Positions 32,092 through 41,570 of a stretch of DNA of 64,000 nucleotides are shown here, in pieces. This DNA is from Lactobacillus mulieris (GTDB taxonomy: Bacteria; Bacillota; Bacilli; Lactobacillales; Lactobacillaceae). The stretch lies in the NCBI RefSeq assembly GCF_007095465.1, contig NZ_SDGL01000001.1:62001-126000 (forward strand), given 5' to 3'. Numbering within the stretch: position 1 is the stretch's first letter; every line of letters begins with the position of its first letter. The notes under the pieces were generated by a model, which was given only the letters and a program-made list of their open reading frames with translations, did no database searches and was not told the origin of the DNA. A program made the translations under genes and the position numbers.

Positions 32092-32930
32092 CGTCCTGCA
32101 CCCCAATTCCATAACCTACCCAATAATTTTTGGATAACTGTCTGCCTTACTTCATCTTTGGGTACCAATTCACTAGTCAAGTATTTCATATATTCGTCTC
32201 TAGTCATATCTAACATAAATTGACTATTTTTGGTGATTGTGACGCCACCAGTTTCTTCTGAAACAACAATTGTTATCGCATCAGTGACTTCCGAAATCCC
32301 AACAGCTGCACGGTGACGGGTACCCAGTTTCTTAGGAATCATACTGTTATCTGATAATGGCAAATATGCCGCTGCAACTGCAATTCGGCCATTTCTAATA
32401 ATAACTGCACCATCATGCAGTGGTGTATTAGGAATAAAAATGTTAATTAATAATGCACCTGTAACTTCAGCATCCAAGCCAATACCTGTTTCAATATAGT
32501 CATCAAGACCTGTATTACGCTGAATTGTTATCAAAGCACCTATCCGTCTTTTACTCATATATTGAATTGCTTTATCTAATTCAGCAACAAATTTTTCTGA
32601 CATTTGTCGTTCAGTTTTGGCATTACCATTAAAAAACGGCATTCTTCCTAGATGTTCAAGTCCTCTACGAATTTCCGGTTGAAAAATGATAATAACTCCA
32701 ATAACTGACCAAGATAGGAGTTGATCAACAATATATGCGAAGGTGTTAAGTCCTATCCAACCAGCAACTTGTCTAGCTACCCATATAATAACTAAACCTT
32801 TTGCTAACTGGACAGCCTTGGTCCCTTTAATGAGCATCAACAATAAATACAAAATATACCAAACTACTAAAATATCTAATAGGATTGATAAATTTTGCCA
32901 AGTAAAGAAATTAGTAAAATTAAAAGTCAT
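32088..32930 (-). CDS. cdaA: Diadenylate cyclase CdaA
   Basis: CdaA makes c-di-AMP from two ATP. The 280-aa protein has three N-terminal membrane helices (residues about 15-85), then the DAC domain with the two catalytic motifs: LHDGAVIIRNGRI (DGA) and LGTRHRAAVGISE (RHR). It is first in cdaA-cdaR-glmM. c-di-AMP controls potassium and osmolyte balance and is essential in most Firmicutes. Confidence 0.97.
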   Translation of the reverse strand: MTFNFTNFFTWQNLSILLDILVVWYILYLLLMLIKGTKAVQLAKGLVIIWVARQVAGWIGLNTFAYIVDQLLSWSVIGVIIIFQPEIRRGLEHLGRMPFFNGNAKTERQMSEKFVAELDKAIQYMSKRRIGALITIQRNTGLDDYIETGIGLDAEVTGALLINIFIPNTPLHDGAVIIRNGRIAVAAAYLPLSDNSMIPKKLGTRHRAAVGISEVTDAITIVVSEETGGVTITKNSQFMLDMTRDEYMKYLTSELVPKDEVRQTVIQKLLGRLWNWGAGR

Positions 32931-32966
32931 CTAGCCCCTCCTATCATTAAATATTATTATACCCTT

Positions 32967-34040
32967 TTAGCGAGAATACATCTTAAATTCTAAGAATAAA
33001 TCATTATATTCTTGTACTTTTTTAGGAGGTAAGTCCTTATAAACTTGTAAATGCTTAATGGTGTTTTTATCTGGATAAAATTGCTTGTCATCCCGAATAG
33101 ATTTTGGCAAATACTTCATCGCTGCTTCATTAGGAGTCGCATATCCACCATATTCTGCATTTTGTGCAGCATTTTTAGCATCTAGCATAAAATTAATAAA
33201 TGCATAAGCAGCTTTTTTATTTTTAGCGGTTTTAGGAATCACCATATTATCAAACCACAAGTTAGATCCTTCTTCTGGCACTACATAATGGAGATGTGAA
33301 TTATTTGATAACATTTCACTTGCTTCACCAGACCAAGTAACAGCAAGAGCAGCTTCATTTTGAATCATATACATTTTAATTTCATCAGAAATTATTGCTT
33401 TAACATTTGCTCCTAAACTATCCAATTTTGTCTTAGCAAGTTTTAGTTCAACCGAGTTAGTTGTATTCATTGAATAGCCTAATGAAACTAAGGAAGATCC
33501 CATAATATCACGTGCTGAATCAACTAACAGAATGCTATTTTTCCATTTTGAATTCCATAAGTCATTCCAGTGTTGAATTTCACCAGGCTTAACATATTTA
33601 TCATTATAAATAATTCCCAAAGTACCCCAGAAATATGGTACAGAATATTGATTCTTTTTATCAAAAGATTGATGCAAAAACTGCTTGTTAATATTTTTAA
33701 AATTAGACAGCTTATCAGTATTAATCTTGTCTAGTAAATGACCCTTTCTCATTTTGGTAATCATGTAATCTGATGGAATTACTAAGTCATAGCTAGTCCC
33801 ACCTTGTTTTACCTTAGTATACATTGCTTCATTTGAATCAAATGTTTCATAAATCACTTTATAGCCCGTTTGCTTTTCAAATTTAGTAATCAAACTTGGG
33901 TCAATATAGTCGCCCCAATTATAAATAATTAATGTTTTCTTGGAAGAAGTAGCCGCTGATGAATCTAACTTATTAGCTGCTAAACTAAGTCCCAAACAAA
34001 GGGCCAAAATAATGGCTGCACCCCAAATTAATTTTTTCAC
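32967..34040 (-). CDS. potD: Spermidine/putrescine-binding protein PotD
   Basis: A 357-aa secreted binding protein for polyamines. It has a signal or anchor sequence (residues about 4-24), then LIIYNWGDYIDPSLITKFEKQTGYKV, the PotD/PotF family start, PSDYMI, FWGTLGIIYND, and the C-terminal domain AAYAFINFMLDAKNAA. A cysteine occurs in the signal (LALC) but the preceding residue is not a standard lipobox, so lipidation is doubtful. It is last in murB-potABCD and overlaps potC by 4 bases. Confidence 0.95.
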   Translation of the reverse strand: MKKLIWGAAIILALCLGLSLAANKLDSSAATSSKKTLIIYNWGDYIDPSLITKFEKQTGYKVIYETFDSNEAMYTKVKQGGTSYDLVIPSDYMITKMRKGHLLDKINTDKLSNFKNINKQFLHQSFDKKNQYSVPYFWGTLGIIYNDKYVKPGEIQHWNDLWNSKWKNSILLVDSARDIMGSSLVSLGYSMNTTNSVELKLAKTKLDSLGANVKAIISDEIKMYMIQNEAALAVTWSGEASEMLSNNSHLHYVVPEEGSNLWFDNMVIPKTAKNKKAAYAFINFMLDAKNAAQNAEYGGYATPNEAAMKYLPKSIRDDKQFYPDKNTIKHLQVYKDLPPKKVQEYNDLFLEFKMYSR

Positions 34041-34846
34041 TTAATAAGGCCCCCAATCTCTGGCTTATTACCTTTATGGCTATGACGTGTCGTTAAGAGA
34101 TAATATCCACCAACCAACAATAAAACAATTAAAAACATTAGAGTTGACAACGCATTGATTTCTAAATCAATCCCTTGGCGCGCACGAGAATATATTTCAA
34201 CTGATAAAGTAGTAAACCCATTTCCTGTTACAAAAAACGTAACAGCAAAATCATCCAGTGAATACGTTAAAGCCATAAATAAACCAGATAATATTCCGGG
34301 TGTAATTGCTGGTATCAAAACTTTGCTATAGACCTGCCAATTATTAGCACCAAGATCACGAGCTGCATCAATCAATGATTTATCCATTTCTTTGATACGA
34401 GGAAGCACCATTAAAACAACAATCGGAATTGAAAAGGCAATGTGACTAAGCAAAACTGATCCAAAACCTAAACTAAGTCCTAATACAGTAAAAAGCACCA
34501 AAAAACTGGCACCAATAATAACATCTGGTGACACCATTAATACATTATTTAATGATAACAATACTGTCTTTTTCTTTTTATTCTTAGTGGCATCAATCGC
34601 AATTGCTCCCATTGTACCAATAACTGTGGCAATTAAACTAGAAAGCAAGGCTAACATTATCGTATCTAAAAAGATTGCTAAAAGTCTGCCATCAGCAAAT
34701 AAGTCTGCGTAATGAGATAACGTAAAGCCACGAAAGACATCCATATTTTTTCCACTTGAAAAAGAAAAAACAATTAAGTAAAAAATTGGCAAATAAAGAA
34801 TCAATAAAACAAATGCCAAATATAGTCTACCCCAAACTTTTTTCAT
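34037..34846 (-). CDS. potC: Spermidine/putrescine ABC permease PotC
   Basis: A 269-aa permease with six hydrophobic segments and the binding-protein-dependent EAA loop DAARDLGANNWQVYSKVLIPAITPG near residue 160. It partners PotB in the membrane and overlaps both potB and potD by 4 bases, so the genes are translationally coupled. Confidence 0.95.
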   Translation of the reverse strand: MKKVWGRLYLAFVLLILYLPIFYLIVFSFSSGKNMDVFRGFTLSHYADLFADGRLLAIFLDTIMLALLSSLIATVIGTMGAIAIDATKNKKKKTVLLSLNNVLMVSPDVIIGASFLVLFTVLGLSLGFGSVLLSHIAFSIPIVVLMVLPRIKEMDKSLIDAARDLGANNWQVYSKVLIPAITPGILSGLFMALTYSLDDFAVTFFVTGNGFTTLSVEIYSRARQGIDLEINALSTLMFLIVLLLVGGYYLLTTRHSHKGNKPEIGGLIK

Positions 34847-35655
34847 AGCTTTACCTCCTTTTTGCGCTTATTCTTCTCACCAGTCATAACCATTACTGCT
34901 ACCATCATCACAATTAAAATCACACCAATTGTTGACCCCATGCTCCAATTCATTGTTGTTGTAAAATATTCCTCAATTGCTGTTCCTAAAGTAATCACGC
35001 GATTACCACCAATCAATCTAGTCAACATGAATAGAGATAATGATGGAATAAAAATAGCTTGAACGCCACTTTCTACACCAGGAAGAGACAATGGCCAGAT
35101 TATATAGCGAAAAGTTTGCCACTTACTTGCACCTAAATCATTAGCAGCATTTATTAAAGCAGGATCAATTTCTTTAATTGCAGTATAAATCGGCAAAATC
35201 ATAAAAGGAATTTCAATGTAAGTTGCTACGAAAATAAAGGCAAAATTTGTAAATAAAATATTTACAGGACCTATTCCAAATAAATGTAAAAAATTATTTA
35301 CAAGTCCATCTTTTCCAAAAATCCCAATAAATGCATAGGCTTTTAAAAGCAAATTAATCCAAGTTGGTAAAATTATCAAAAGTAACCAAAATTGCTGATT
35401 CTTTAGTTTCGTTAAAATATAGGCTACTGGATATGATACTAACAAAGTAAATAAAGTAATAAGTAATGCATACCAAAATGAATTAAGTGTCATTCTTAAA
35501 AATGTAGCATTAGTAAAAAAATTACTAAAATTCTCCAAACTAATTGAGCCATTACCTGTTAAAGAAGTCCAAAAAATCATTAACAAAGGTAAAACCACAA
35601 ATAAGCCAATCCAAAGACTGTAAGGTAATAAAAAGAACCAACGTTTATTCTTCAT
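34843..35655 (-). CDS. potB: Spermidine/putrescine ABC permease PotB
   Basis: A 270-aa permease with six hydrophobic segments and the EAA loop [25 protein letters not shown]. The start at the ATG at 35655 has GAGG 6 nt upstream; GTG at 35667 and ATG at 35661 are possible alternatives. It overlaps the end of potA by 11 bases and the start of potC by 4. Confidence 0.95.
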   Translation of the reverse strand: MKNKRWFFLLPYSLWIGLFVVLPLLMIFWTSLTGNGSISLENFSNFFTNATFLRMTLNSFWYALLITLFTLLVSYPVAYILTKLKNQQFWLLLIILPTWINLLLKAYAFIGIFGKDGLVNNFLHLFGIGPVNILFTNFAFIFVATYIEIPFMILPIYTAIKEIDPALINAANDLGASKWQTFRYIIWPLSLPGVESGVQAIFIPSLSLFMLTRLIGGNRVITLGTAIEEYFTTTMNWSMGSTIGVILIVMMVAVMVMTGEKNKRKKEVKL

Positions 35656-36745
35656 TATCATCCTCACCTTCGTATTTTTCTAACCGTGCATCAAATTCTT
35701 CTTCACTTTCACCAAACCGCATAACATGAATATCTTCTGGATCAAAGAAAATACCTACTTCTTTTCCTACTTCGGTCGGATTTGTAGAGTGAATTAACCA
35801 CTCATTTTCATCAGCGTCATGAGCCTTAATTTCAAAATGGTCACCTAAAAAGAGCTGACTCTCAACTGTAACTATTAATTTACCTTTATCAGGTTCCACA
35901 ATGTCCAAATCTTCTGGTCTCAGCACCACTTCAACTTTTTCTCGTGGATTAATCCCCGCATCGGCACATTCAAAATGCTTATTAACAAATTCCACTTCAT
36001 AGTCTTGAACCATTCGACCAGGGACAATATTAGAATCTCCAATAAAGCGAGCTACAAAATCATTAACTGGTTCATCATAAATATCCACTGGTGTCCCAGA
36101 TTGCTGAATTTGTCCTTCATTTAAAACAAAGATTTCATCACTCATTGCCAAAGCTTCTTCTTGATCGTGAGTTACAAATATAAATGTAATACCTAATTTC
36201 TTTTGAATAGCCCGTAATTCAAACTGCATTTCTTTACGTAAACGCTTGTCTAGTGCAGATAAGGACTCATCTAGTAAAAGTACCTTTGGTTTATTAATAA
36301 TTGCCCGGGCAATAGCAACCCGTTGTTGCTGTCCACCTGATAATTCAGATATTTCACGATTAGCATACCCATCTAGGCGAACAGTATGTAAAGCCTCTTT
36401 AACAGCTTGTTTAATTTCAGATTCTGGTCTTTTTTTCAGCTTTAAAGCAAAAGCAACATTTTCGTAGACATCTAAATGTGGAAACAAGGCATAATTTTGA
36501 AAGACGGTATTTAAATGTCTTTTAGAAGCATCTAAATTAGTAATATCTTGACCATCAAACAAAATTTGGCCACTAGTTGCTTCTGTAAAACCGGCAATAA
36601 TTCGTAAAATAGTTGTTTTTCCACTACCACTTGGACCAAGCAAAGAATAAAATTTACCCGATTCAATCTCTAAGTTAATATCTTTTAAAGCTACAAAGCC
36701 ATCATCATAACGCTTAGTTACATTCTTTAATTCAATGATGTTCAC
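35645..36745 (-). CDS. potA: Spermidine/putrescine ABC ATPase PotA
   Basis: The 366-aa ATPase has Walker [10 protein letters not shown], signature [14 protein letters not shown], Walker [15 protein letters not shown]-loop VTHDQEEAL and a C-terminal TOBE-type regulatory domain (residues about 240-345) with [16 protein letters not shown]. The acidic C-terminus ([11 protein letters not shown]) is extra. It overlaps murB by 4 bases (ATGA). Confidence 0.96.
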   Translation of the reverse strand: MNIIELKNVTKRYDDGFVALKDINLEIESGKFYSLLGPSGSGKTTILRIIAGFTEATSGQILFDGQDITNLDASKRHLNTVFQNYALFPHLDVYENVAFALKLKKRPESEIKQAVKEALHTVRLDGYANREISELSGGQQQRVAIARAIINKPKVLLLDESLSALDKRLRKEMQFELRAIQKKLGITFIFVTHDQEEALAMSDEIFVLNEGQIQQSGTPVDIYDEPVNDFVARFIGDSNIVPGRMVQDYEVEFVNKHFECADAGINPREKVEVVLRPEDLDIVEPDKGKLIVTVESQLFLGDHFEIKAHDADENEWLIHSTNPTEVGKEVGIFFDPEDIHVMRFGESEEEFDARLEKYEGEDDNEE

Positions 36746-37653
36746 TTACTCTCCCCCTCAATATCACGACCAATTATTCTAACTTCAGTATGTAAATCAA
36801 TTCCGCGTTGCTCTTTAATTGTTTTTTGAATGTAATGAATTAGATTTAAATAATCTGTAGCTGTTGCCCCACCTTTATTAACAATAAATCCTGCATGCTT
36901 AGTTGATAATTGTGCTCCACCAATTTGCTTTCCTTGCAAGCCAGCCTTAATCAACATTGGGCCGACAAAATGACCTGTTGGACGCTTAAAGACACTCCCG
37001 CAAGATGGATATTCAAGTGGTTGTTTGTAGGCACGCAAAGCATTAAGATAATTCATTTCATCTAGGATTTTAAGCTTATCGCCAGCTTTCAACTTAAAAC
37101 GGGCACTAACTACAATATCTCCAGTATTTTGAACCAATGAATGACGATAACTAAATTGCATCTCATCATGGCTATAATGCTTAATTTCACCAGTTCTAGT
37201 TAAAACTGTAACTTCAGAAATAGCTTGTTCACTCTCGCCACCATATGCCCCAGCATTCATGAAGACGGCACCACCAACACTGCCAGGAATCCCTGCAGCG
37301 AACTCTAAACCTGACAGACCGTGATTAGCAGCAAAAAAAGCTGTTTTAATGATTGTTGCACCAGCTTGGGCCTCAACTATATCTCCATCAAGCTTAATTT
37401 CATTCATGTCTGTTAAAATAATTACTAAACCAGCAATCCCTTTATCAGATATGATTAAATTTGATGCATTACCAATAACAGTAATATCTAAGCCATCTTC
37501 ATTTGCTGCAGCAACTAACATCTGCAGCTGCTCCAGATTCTTTGGAAGAACCAGATATTCTGCCTCTCCACCGGTTTTAGTAAAAGTATATCGACTCAAA
37601 GGTATCTGCTTTGAAATATTATAATTCTGCTTAATTAAAGAATCTATTTTCAT
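36742..37653 (-). CDS. murB: UDP-N-acetylenolpyruvoylglucosamine reductase MurB
   Basis: MurB makes UDP-N-acetylmuramate. The 303-aa flavoprotein starts with the type II MurB block ([18 protein letters not shown]), the FAD site [48 protein letters not shown] (catalytic Ser) and the terminal HTEVRIIG (catalytic Glu). It leads the murB-potABCD transcript, an order found in many lactobacilli, without an obvious functional link. Confidence 0.97.
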   Translation of the reverse strand: MKIDSLIKQNYNISKQIPLSRYTFTKTGGEAEYLVLPKNLEQLQMLVAAANEDGLDITVIGNASNLIISDKGIAGLVIILTDMNEIKLDGDIVEAQAGATIIKTAFFAANHGLSGLEFAAGIPGSVGGAVFMNAGAYGGESEQAISEVTVLTRTGEIKHYSHDEMQFSYRHSLVQNTGDIVVSARFKLKAGDKLKILDEMNYLNALRAYKQPLEYPSCGSVFKRPTGHFVGPMLIKAGLQGKQIGGAQLSTKHAGFIVNKGGATATDYLNLIHYIQKTIKEQRGIDLHTEVRIIGRDIEGESK

Positions 37654-37717
37654 TTAGGAGCCTCCAATTTTTTCATCCTTTTTATTTTACCGCAAAGCGC
37701 GTTATTACGCAGTAGTA

Positions 37718-37726
37718 TGCTATACT
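37718..37726 (+). promoter_or_regulatory. Extended -10 promoter of the exonuclease gene
   Basis: TG-C-TATACT, an extended -10 element, lies 31 bases before the ATG at 37758; no good -35 box is present. Confidence 0.5.
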
Positions 37727-37757
37727 GAAATTGTTTACATTTAAGGAGAATTTTAAG

Positions 37758-38291
37758 ATGAATTTTATTGCCATGGATTTTGAAACCGCCAACCGCCATC
37801 CCGAAAGTGCCTGTTCTCTTGCACTAGTAATGGTCAGAAATAACAAGATTATAGATCGTTTTTATACGGTAATTAATCCGCAAATGCCATTTGATGGACG
37901 CAATATCCAAGTTCATCAAATCACTCCGGATGATGTTAAAGATGCACCAACGATGGCTGAAGTTTGGCCAAAAATCAAAGCCTTATACCAACCAGGGATG
38001 CTTGTTGCGGCACATAACGCCAGATTTGATGCTAATGTTTTAAAAATGTCATTAGCCAGATATGATATCGATGAACCCCATTATCTAGTGATTGACACCT
38101 TAAAAACTAGTCGCTTATTTGAACCTGATTTACCAAATCACAAACTTAATACTGTTGCTGAAGCATTGGACGTTGAACTCTGGCATCACCATAATGCTTT
38201 AAGTGACAGTGAAGCTTGTGCCGGAATTTTGATTAAACAAAATGAAAAAATGGGTGATGAAGCAATCAAGAATTTAATTGAGCAAAGGTAA
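37758..38291 (+). CDS. DEDDh 3'-5' exonuclease (DnaQ-like)
   Basis: A 177-aa exonuclease with FIAMDFETANR (Asp-Glu), AAHNARFDANVL and the terminal HHNALSDSEACAGIL (His-Asp), the full DEDDh catalytic set. The start is at 37758 with AAGGAG upstream; the frame continues 5' through non-conserved sequence. The protein is a stand-alone DnaQ domain and not the polymerase-fused form (PolC); repair or RNA turnover are both possible. Confidence 0.93.
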   Translation: MNFIAMDFETANRHPESACSLALVMVRNNKIIDRFYTVINPQMPFDGRNIQVHQITPDDVKDAPTMAEVWPKIKALYQPGMLVAAHNARFDANVLKMSLARYDIDEPHYLVIDTLKTSRLFEPDLPNHKLNTVAEALDVELWHHHNALSDSEACAGILIKQNEKMGDEAIKNLIEQR

Positions 38292-38294
38292 GAT

Positions 38295-38335
38295 AAAAAG
38301 ACGTAACTGAACGATGTGTTCAATTACGTCTTTTT
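38295..38335. terminator. Bidirectional terminator, exonuclease/tsaE
   Basis: AAAAAGACGTAA and TTACGTCTTTTT form a perfect outer stem with an inner GAAC/GTTC pair, and T-runs on both strands. Confidence 0.92.
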
Positions 38336-38336
38336 C

Positions 38337-38813
38337 TTACTCTTCAAACTTAGCTAATGTATCTTCTAGCCAATCTTTAGCTTGCTTTCCTTGTGCATTA
38401 ACTTCAACTACTCGCTTAGTTGAATCCCAAGAATCATCAACTCGTTTTAAAGTTAACTGCAAATAATCGTCTGGCAAGTCATTCATAATAATTTCCGGCC
38501 ATTCAATTACTACAATTCCTTGCTCATTTAAATAGCCATTTAAATCAATACTTGCCAAATCGTCATTTTCAAGACGATACATATCCATATGAAAAAGTGG
38601 TAAACGTCCCTCACGATACTCTCTTACAATCGTAAAAGTCGGACTTTTAGCTGGACGTCTAATTCCTAAGCTTCGAGCTAAACCTTGTGTCATTGTGGTT
38701 TTACCAGCACCTAAATCACCATTTAACAAAAGTAAGCTACCAGGTTTTGCTACTTTTCCAAGACTAGCCCCTAATTTTTGCATTTCTTGAGCTGAATTAA
38801 TTTCTAATTTCAT
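38337..38813 (-). CDS. tsaE: tRNA threonylcarbamoyladenosine ATPase TsaE
   Basis: A 158-aa P-loop protein with LNGDLGAGKTTMTQGLARSLG (Walker A) and PTFTIVREY, HMDMYRLEN and VIEWPE motifs. With TsaB and TsaD it makes the t6A modification on ANN-decoding tRNAs. Its ATG overlaps the end of pta, so the two are coupled, as in other lactobacilli. Confidence 0.95.
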   Translation of the reverse strand: MKLEINSAQEMQKLGASLGKVAKPGSLLLLNGDLGAGKTTMTQGLARSLGIRRPAKSPTFTIVREYREGRLPLFHMDMYRLENDDLASIDLNGYLNEQGIVVIEWPEIIMNDLPDDYLQLTLKRVDDSWDSTKRVVEVNAQGKQAKDWLEDTLAKFEE

Positions 38814-39790
38814 TATTCTACATCCAAACTTTGTGCTGCTGTTAAAATTGCTGCTTCATAGACATCTTGACTACTACATCCCCGTGATAGGTCATTAACC
38901 GGTTTTGCTAAACCTGCCAAAATTGGTCCAATCGCTGTAAAATCACCTAATCTTTGTGCAATCTTATAGCCGATATTTCCAGATTGTAATTCTGGGAAAA
39001 TAAAGACATTAGCATGACCAGCAACATTTGAATCTGGTGCTTTCTTAGCCCCAACACTTGGTACAAAAGCTGCATCAAATTGCATTTCTCCATCTGCACT
39101 AATTTCAGGATACTTTTCTTTAAAACTAGCAGTTGCATCTTGCACTTTACTTACCATTTCTCCCTTAGCTGATCCCATCGTTGAAAAACTTAAAAATGCA
39201 AGTTTTGGTTCTAATCCAACCATTTTAGCTGTTTGGGCCGCTTGATATGCAATTTCTACTAAAGTATCTGCATCTGGGTCAATATTCATAGCACAATCAC
39301 TAAAAATATATCTTTGCTGGCCTTTTTCCATGATAAATTGGCCACTTACTCGTTTCATACCTGCTTGAGTTTTAATAATTTTTAGTGCTGGTCGTACAGT
39401 ATCTGCAGTTGAATGAGCTGCTCCAGATACACAACCATCTGCCAAGCCATTATACACAAGCATATTTGCAAAATAATTTGGGTCTGAAATTTGCTTTTTT
39501 GCTTGTTCTTCACTTTCTTTTCCCTTACGCAGTTCATAGTATTGCTTAGCAAAATCATCTTTTCTAATGTCATTTTTGGGATTAATAATTTTCAATCCTG
39601 TTAAATCAAGCTCATGTGTTTTAGCAGTTTGCTTTATTTGAGTTTCATCACCCAACACGAGTGGTTGGATAATCCCTTCATTCTTTAATTTAACAGCTGC
39701 TTTCAATACACGCTCATCTTCTCCTTCAGGAAAAACAATTACTTTTTCCTGTCCAACAATTTTTTCTTTTAATTCATCAAAAATACTCAT
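38813..39790 (-). CDS. pta: Phosphate acetyltransferase
   Basis: A 325-aa short-form Pta with VIVFPEGEDERVLKAAVKL, the active-site region GAAHSTADTVRPALKII, ALGTMGSAKGEM-like LSFSTMGSAKGEMVSK, PEISADGEMQFDAAFVP and the C-terminal GFTAIGPILAGL-like FTAIGPILAGLAKPVNDLSRG. It converts acetyl-CoA to acetyl phosphate, the substrate of AckA at 13132. It lies between ung and tsaE. Confidence 0.97.
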   Translation of the reverse strand: MSIFDELKEKIVGQEKVIVFPEGEDERVLKAAVKLKNEGIIQPLVLGDETQIKQTAKTHELDLTGLKIINPKNDIRKDDFAKQYYELRKGKESEEQAKKQISDPNYFANMLVYNGLADGCVSGAAHSTADTVRPALKIIKTQAGMKRVSGQFIMEKGQQRYIFSDCAMNIDPDADTLVEIAYQAAQTAKMVGLEPKLAFLSFSTMGSAKGEMVSKVQDATASFKEKYPEISADGEMQFDAAFVPSVGAKKAPDSNVAGHANVFIFPELQSGNIGYKIAQRLGDFTAIGPILAGLAKPVNDLSRGCSSQDVYEAAILTAAQSLDVE

Positions 39791-39801
39791 GACAAGCTCC
39801 T

Positions 39802-40491
39802 TTATTTTTCTATTTCAACTTCTTGTGGTAATTGCCAATCTATTGCCCGTTTCCCCCATTTCGTTAAAGCGGTATTACATCTTGAAAATGGTCGAGAACC
39901 AAAAAATCCATATCTAGCTGAAAAGGGACTTGGATGGGCTGACTTAATGATGACATTTTTGCTTTCATCTATTAAAGGAATCTTGTTCTGAGCAAATTTT
40001 CCCCATAATATGAAAACTACTTCTCCACGTTCACTTAAAGCTTTAATTGCTTGATCAGTAACTTCTTCCCAGCCTTTTCCTTGATGACCATTGGCATGTC
40101 CATAGGGCACGGTTAATACCGCATTAAGAAGTAACACACCCTGGTCTGCCCATTTTTTCAAGTAACCATGCTTTACAGGAATACAACCAACATCATCATA
40201 TAATTCTTGATAAATATTTTTTAAAGATGGTGGTAACGCAATCCCAGGATTTACTGAAAAACTCATCCCTGTTGCTTGGCCTGGGTTGTGATAGGGATCT
40301 TGTCCTAAAATAACCACCTTTGTATCTTTAAAACTAGTTAATTTAAAAGCGGTAAAAATATGATACATATCCGGATAAATTTGTTTACTTGCATATTCTT
40401 CTTTTAAGAAGTTATGCAATTTTTGGTAAGATTCACTTGAAAAGACCGGTCCTAAAACCTGATCCCAATCATTTCCAATAAGTTCTTTCAT
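39802..40491 (-). CDS. ung: Uracil-DNA glycosylase (family 1)
   Basis: A 229-aa enzyme that removes uracil from DNA. The catalytic loop [21 protein letters not shown] holds the water-activating Asp, and [22 protein letters not shown] is the minor-groove intercalation loop. [18 protein letters not shown] binds the uracil pocket. It is 11 bases upstream of pta on the same strand. Confidence 0.97.
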   Translation of the reverse strand: MKELIGNDWDQVLGPVFSSESYQKLHNFLKEEYASKQIYPDMYHIFTAFKLTSFKDTKVVILGQDPYHNPGQATGMSFSVNPGIALPPSLKNIYQELYDDVGCIPVKHGYLKKWADQGVLLLNAVLTVPYGHANGHQGKGWEEVTDQAIKALSERGEVVFILWGKFAQNKIPLIDESKNVIIKSAHPSPFSARYGFFGSRPFSRCNTALTKWGKRAIDWQLPQEVEIEK

Positions 40492-40583
40492 CGCAAAATC
40501 AACTCTTTCTTTCCTTTATATGTTATCATGAAACTAATTAGGGAGTCTGTAATTTTAAAAATTTTTCAAGAGCAGGTTCAAAA

Positions 40584-41099
40584 ATGAAATTAATTTTACT
40601 TTTTAATCAACAAAAAAATTATGGCCAAATTCCTGTTGTCGACCCAGCTGGTCAAACACAATTTTTTATCCAGGGAAAACTACATAATTCTAATCACACG
40701 CTTTTTTTAACTGATATTAACCATAATGAAATCGGGCGTCTATACCAAGATGGACGGAGTATTTTAACCAGTTATACTATTGATATTATTGATTATGATT
40801 TAGCTCAAGTTAAACAAGTAACTAACGTTGAATTTCCAATGTTCCTAACTAAAAAGAATTATTTAATAACTGGGAGTACTAAAAAAGGCTCCTATGAATT
40901 TAGGAGCACTTTTAAGAAAATTGCTAGTTGCGAAAGCATGATTATCGATTCTGGATTAGCATTAGTTTGCGATATTAAAAAATATCAAGATATACCTTAT
41001 ATTTTATTAGTAGCTGGCTTATTCAGCCAATGGTCCGCTACTCCACTTGAACTACCTAAATTTAAGTTCAATAATCAGCTTTCAACAGATTGTAATTAA
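40584..41099 (+). CDS. LURP-one-related (scramblase-fold) domain protein
   Basis: A 171-aa cytosolic protein made of repeated short beta strands: YGQIPVVDPAGQTQFFIQGKL, TLFLTDINHNEIGRLYQ, SYTIDII, NYLITGSTKKGSYEFRS. The arrangement resembles the LURP-one/YxjI family, which has a tubby-like barrel, but no invariant motif proves it. It is a single plus-strand gene facing smpB, with only three bases between the stop codons and no clear terminator between them. Confidence 0.55.
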   Translation: MKLILLFNQQKNYGQIPVVDPAGQTQFFIQGKLHNSNHTLFLTDINHNEIGRLYQDGRSILTSYTIDIIDYDLAQVKQVTNVEFPMFLTKKNYLITGSTKKGSYEFRSTFKKIASCESMIIDSGLALVCDIKKYQDIPYILLVAGLFSQWSATPLELPKFKFNNQLSTDCN

Positions 41100-41102
41100 G
41101 AC

Positions 41103-41558
41103 TTAAACGCGATACTTGCGCCGTAATTCACGCTCTTGATCGCGCTTCTTTATTGTTTCCCGCTTATCGTATTGCTTTTTACCTTGTCCAACACCAAGCA
41201 AGATTTTAGCAAAACCCTTTTTCAAATAAACCTTCAAGGGAATAATAGTCATCCCTTGTTGAGCCTGAATTTCTGCTAATTTGCGAATTTCTTTTTTATG
41301 TAAAAGTAATTGCCGACGTCGCAATGGATCATGGTTATAAATGTTTCCCTGTTTATATTCACTAATATGAACATTTTCCAGATAAGCATTACCATTATAA
41401 ATTTGTACATAACCATCCCTTAATTGGATTCTTCTTGCTCGTACAGATTTTATTTCAGTTCCAGTTAATGCAATACCAGCTTCAATTGTTTCTTTGATGA
41501 AATAATCATGGCTGGCTTTTTTATTTTGCGCTAAAACATTATTTGTTTCATTTTTCAT
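41103..41558 (-). CDS. smpB: tmRNA-binding protein SmpB
   Basis: SmpB binds tmRNA and brings it to stalled ribosomes. The 151-aa protein has the core [27 protein letters not shown], the conserved [17 protein letters not shown], and a basic C-terminal tail ([15 protein letters not shown]) that reads the empty decoding site. It follows rnr by 12 bases; RNase R degrades trans-translated mRNAs, so rnr-smpB is functionally coherent. Its RNA partner is at 12713. Confidence 0.97.
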   Translation of the reverse strand: MKNETNNVLAQNKKASHDYFIKETIEAGIALTGTEIKSVRARRIQLRDGYVQIYNGNAYLENVHISEYKQGNIYNHDPLRRRQLLLHKKEIRKLAEIQAQQGMTIIPLKVYLKKGFAKILLGVGQGKKQYDKRETIKKRDQERELRRKYRV

Positions 41559-41570
41559 ATGACGACGCTC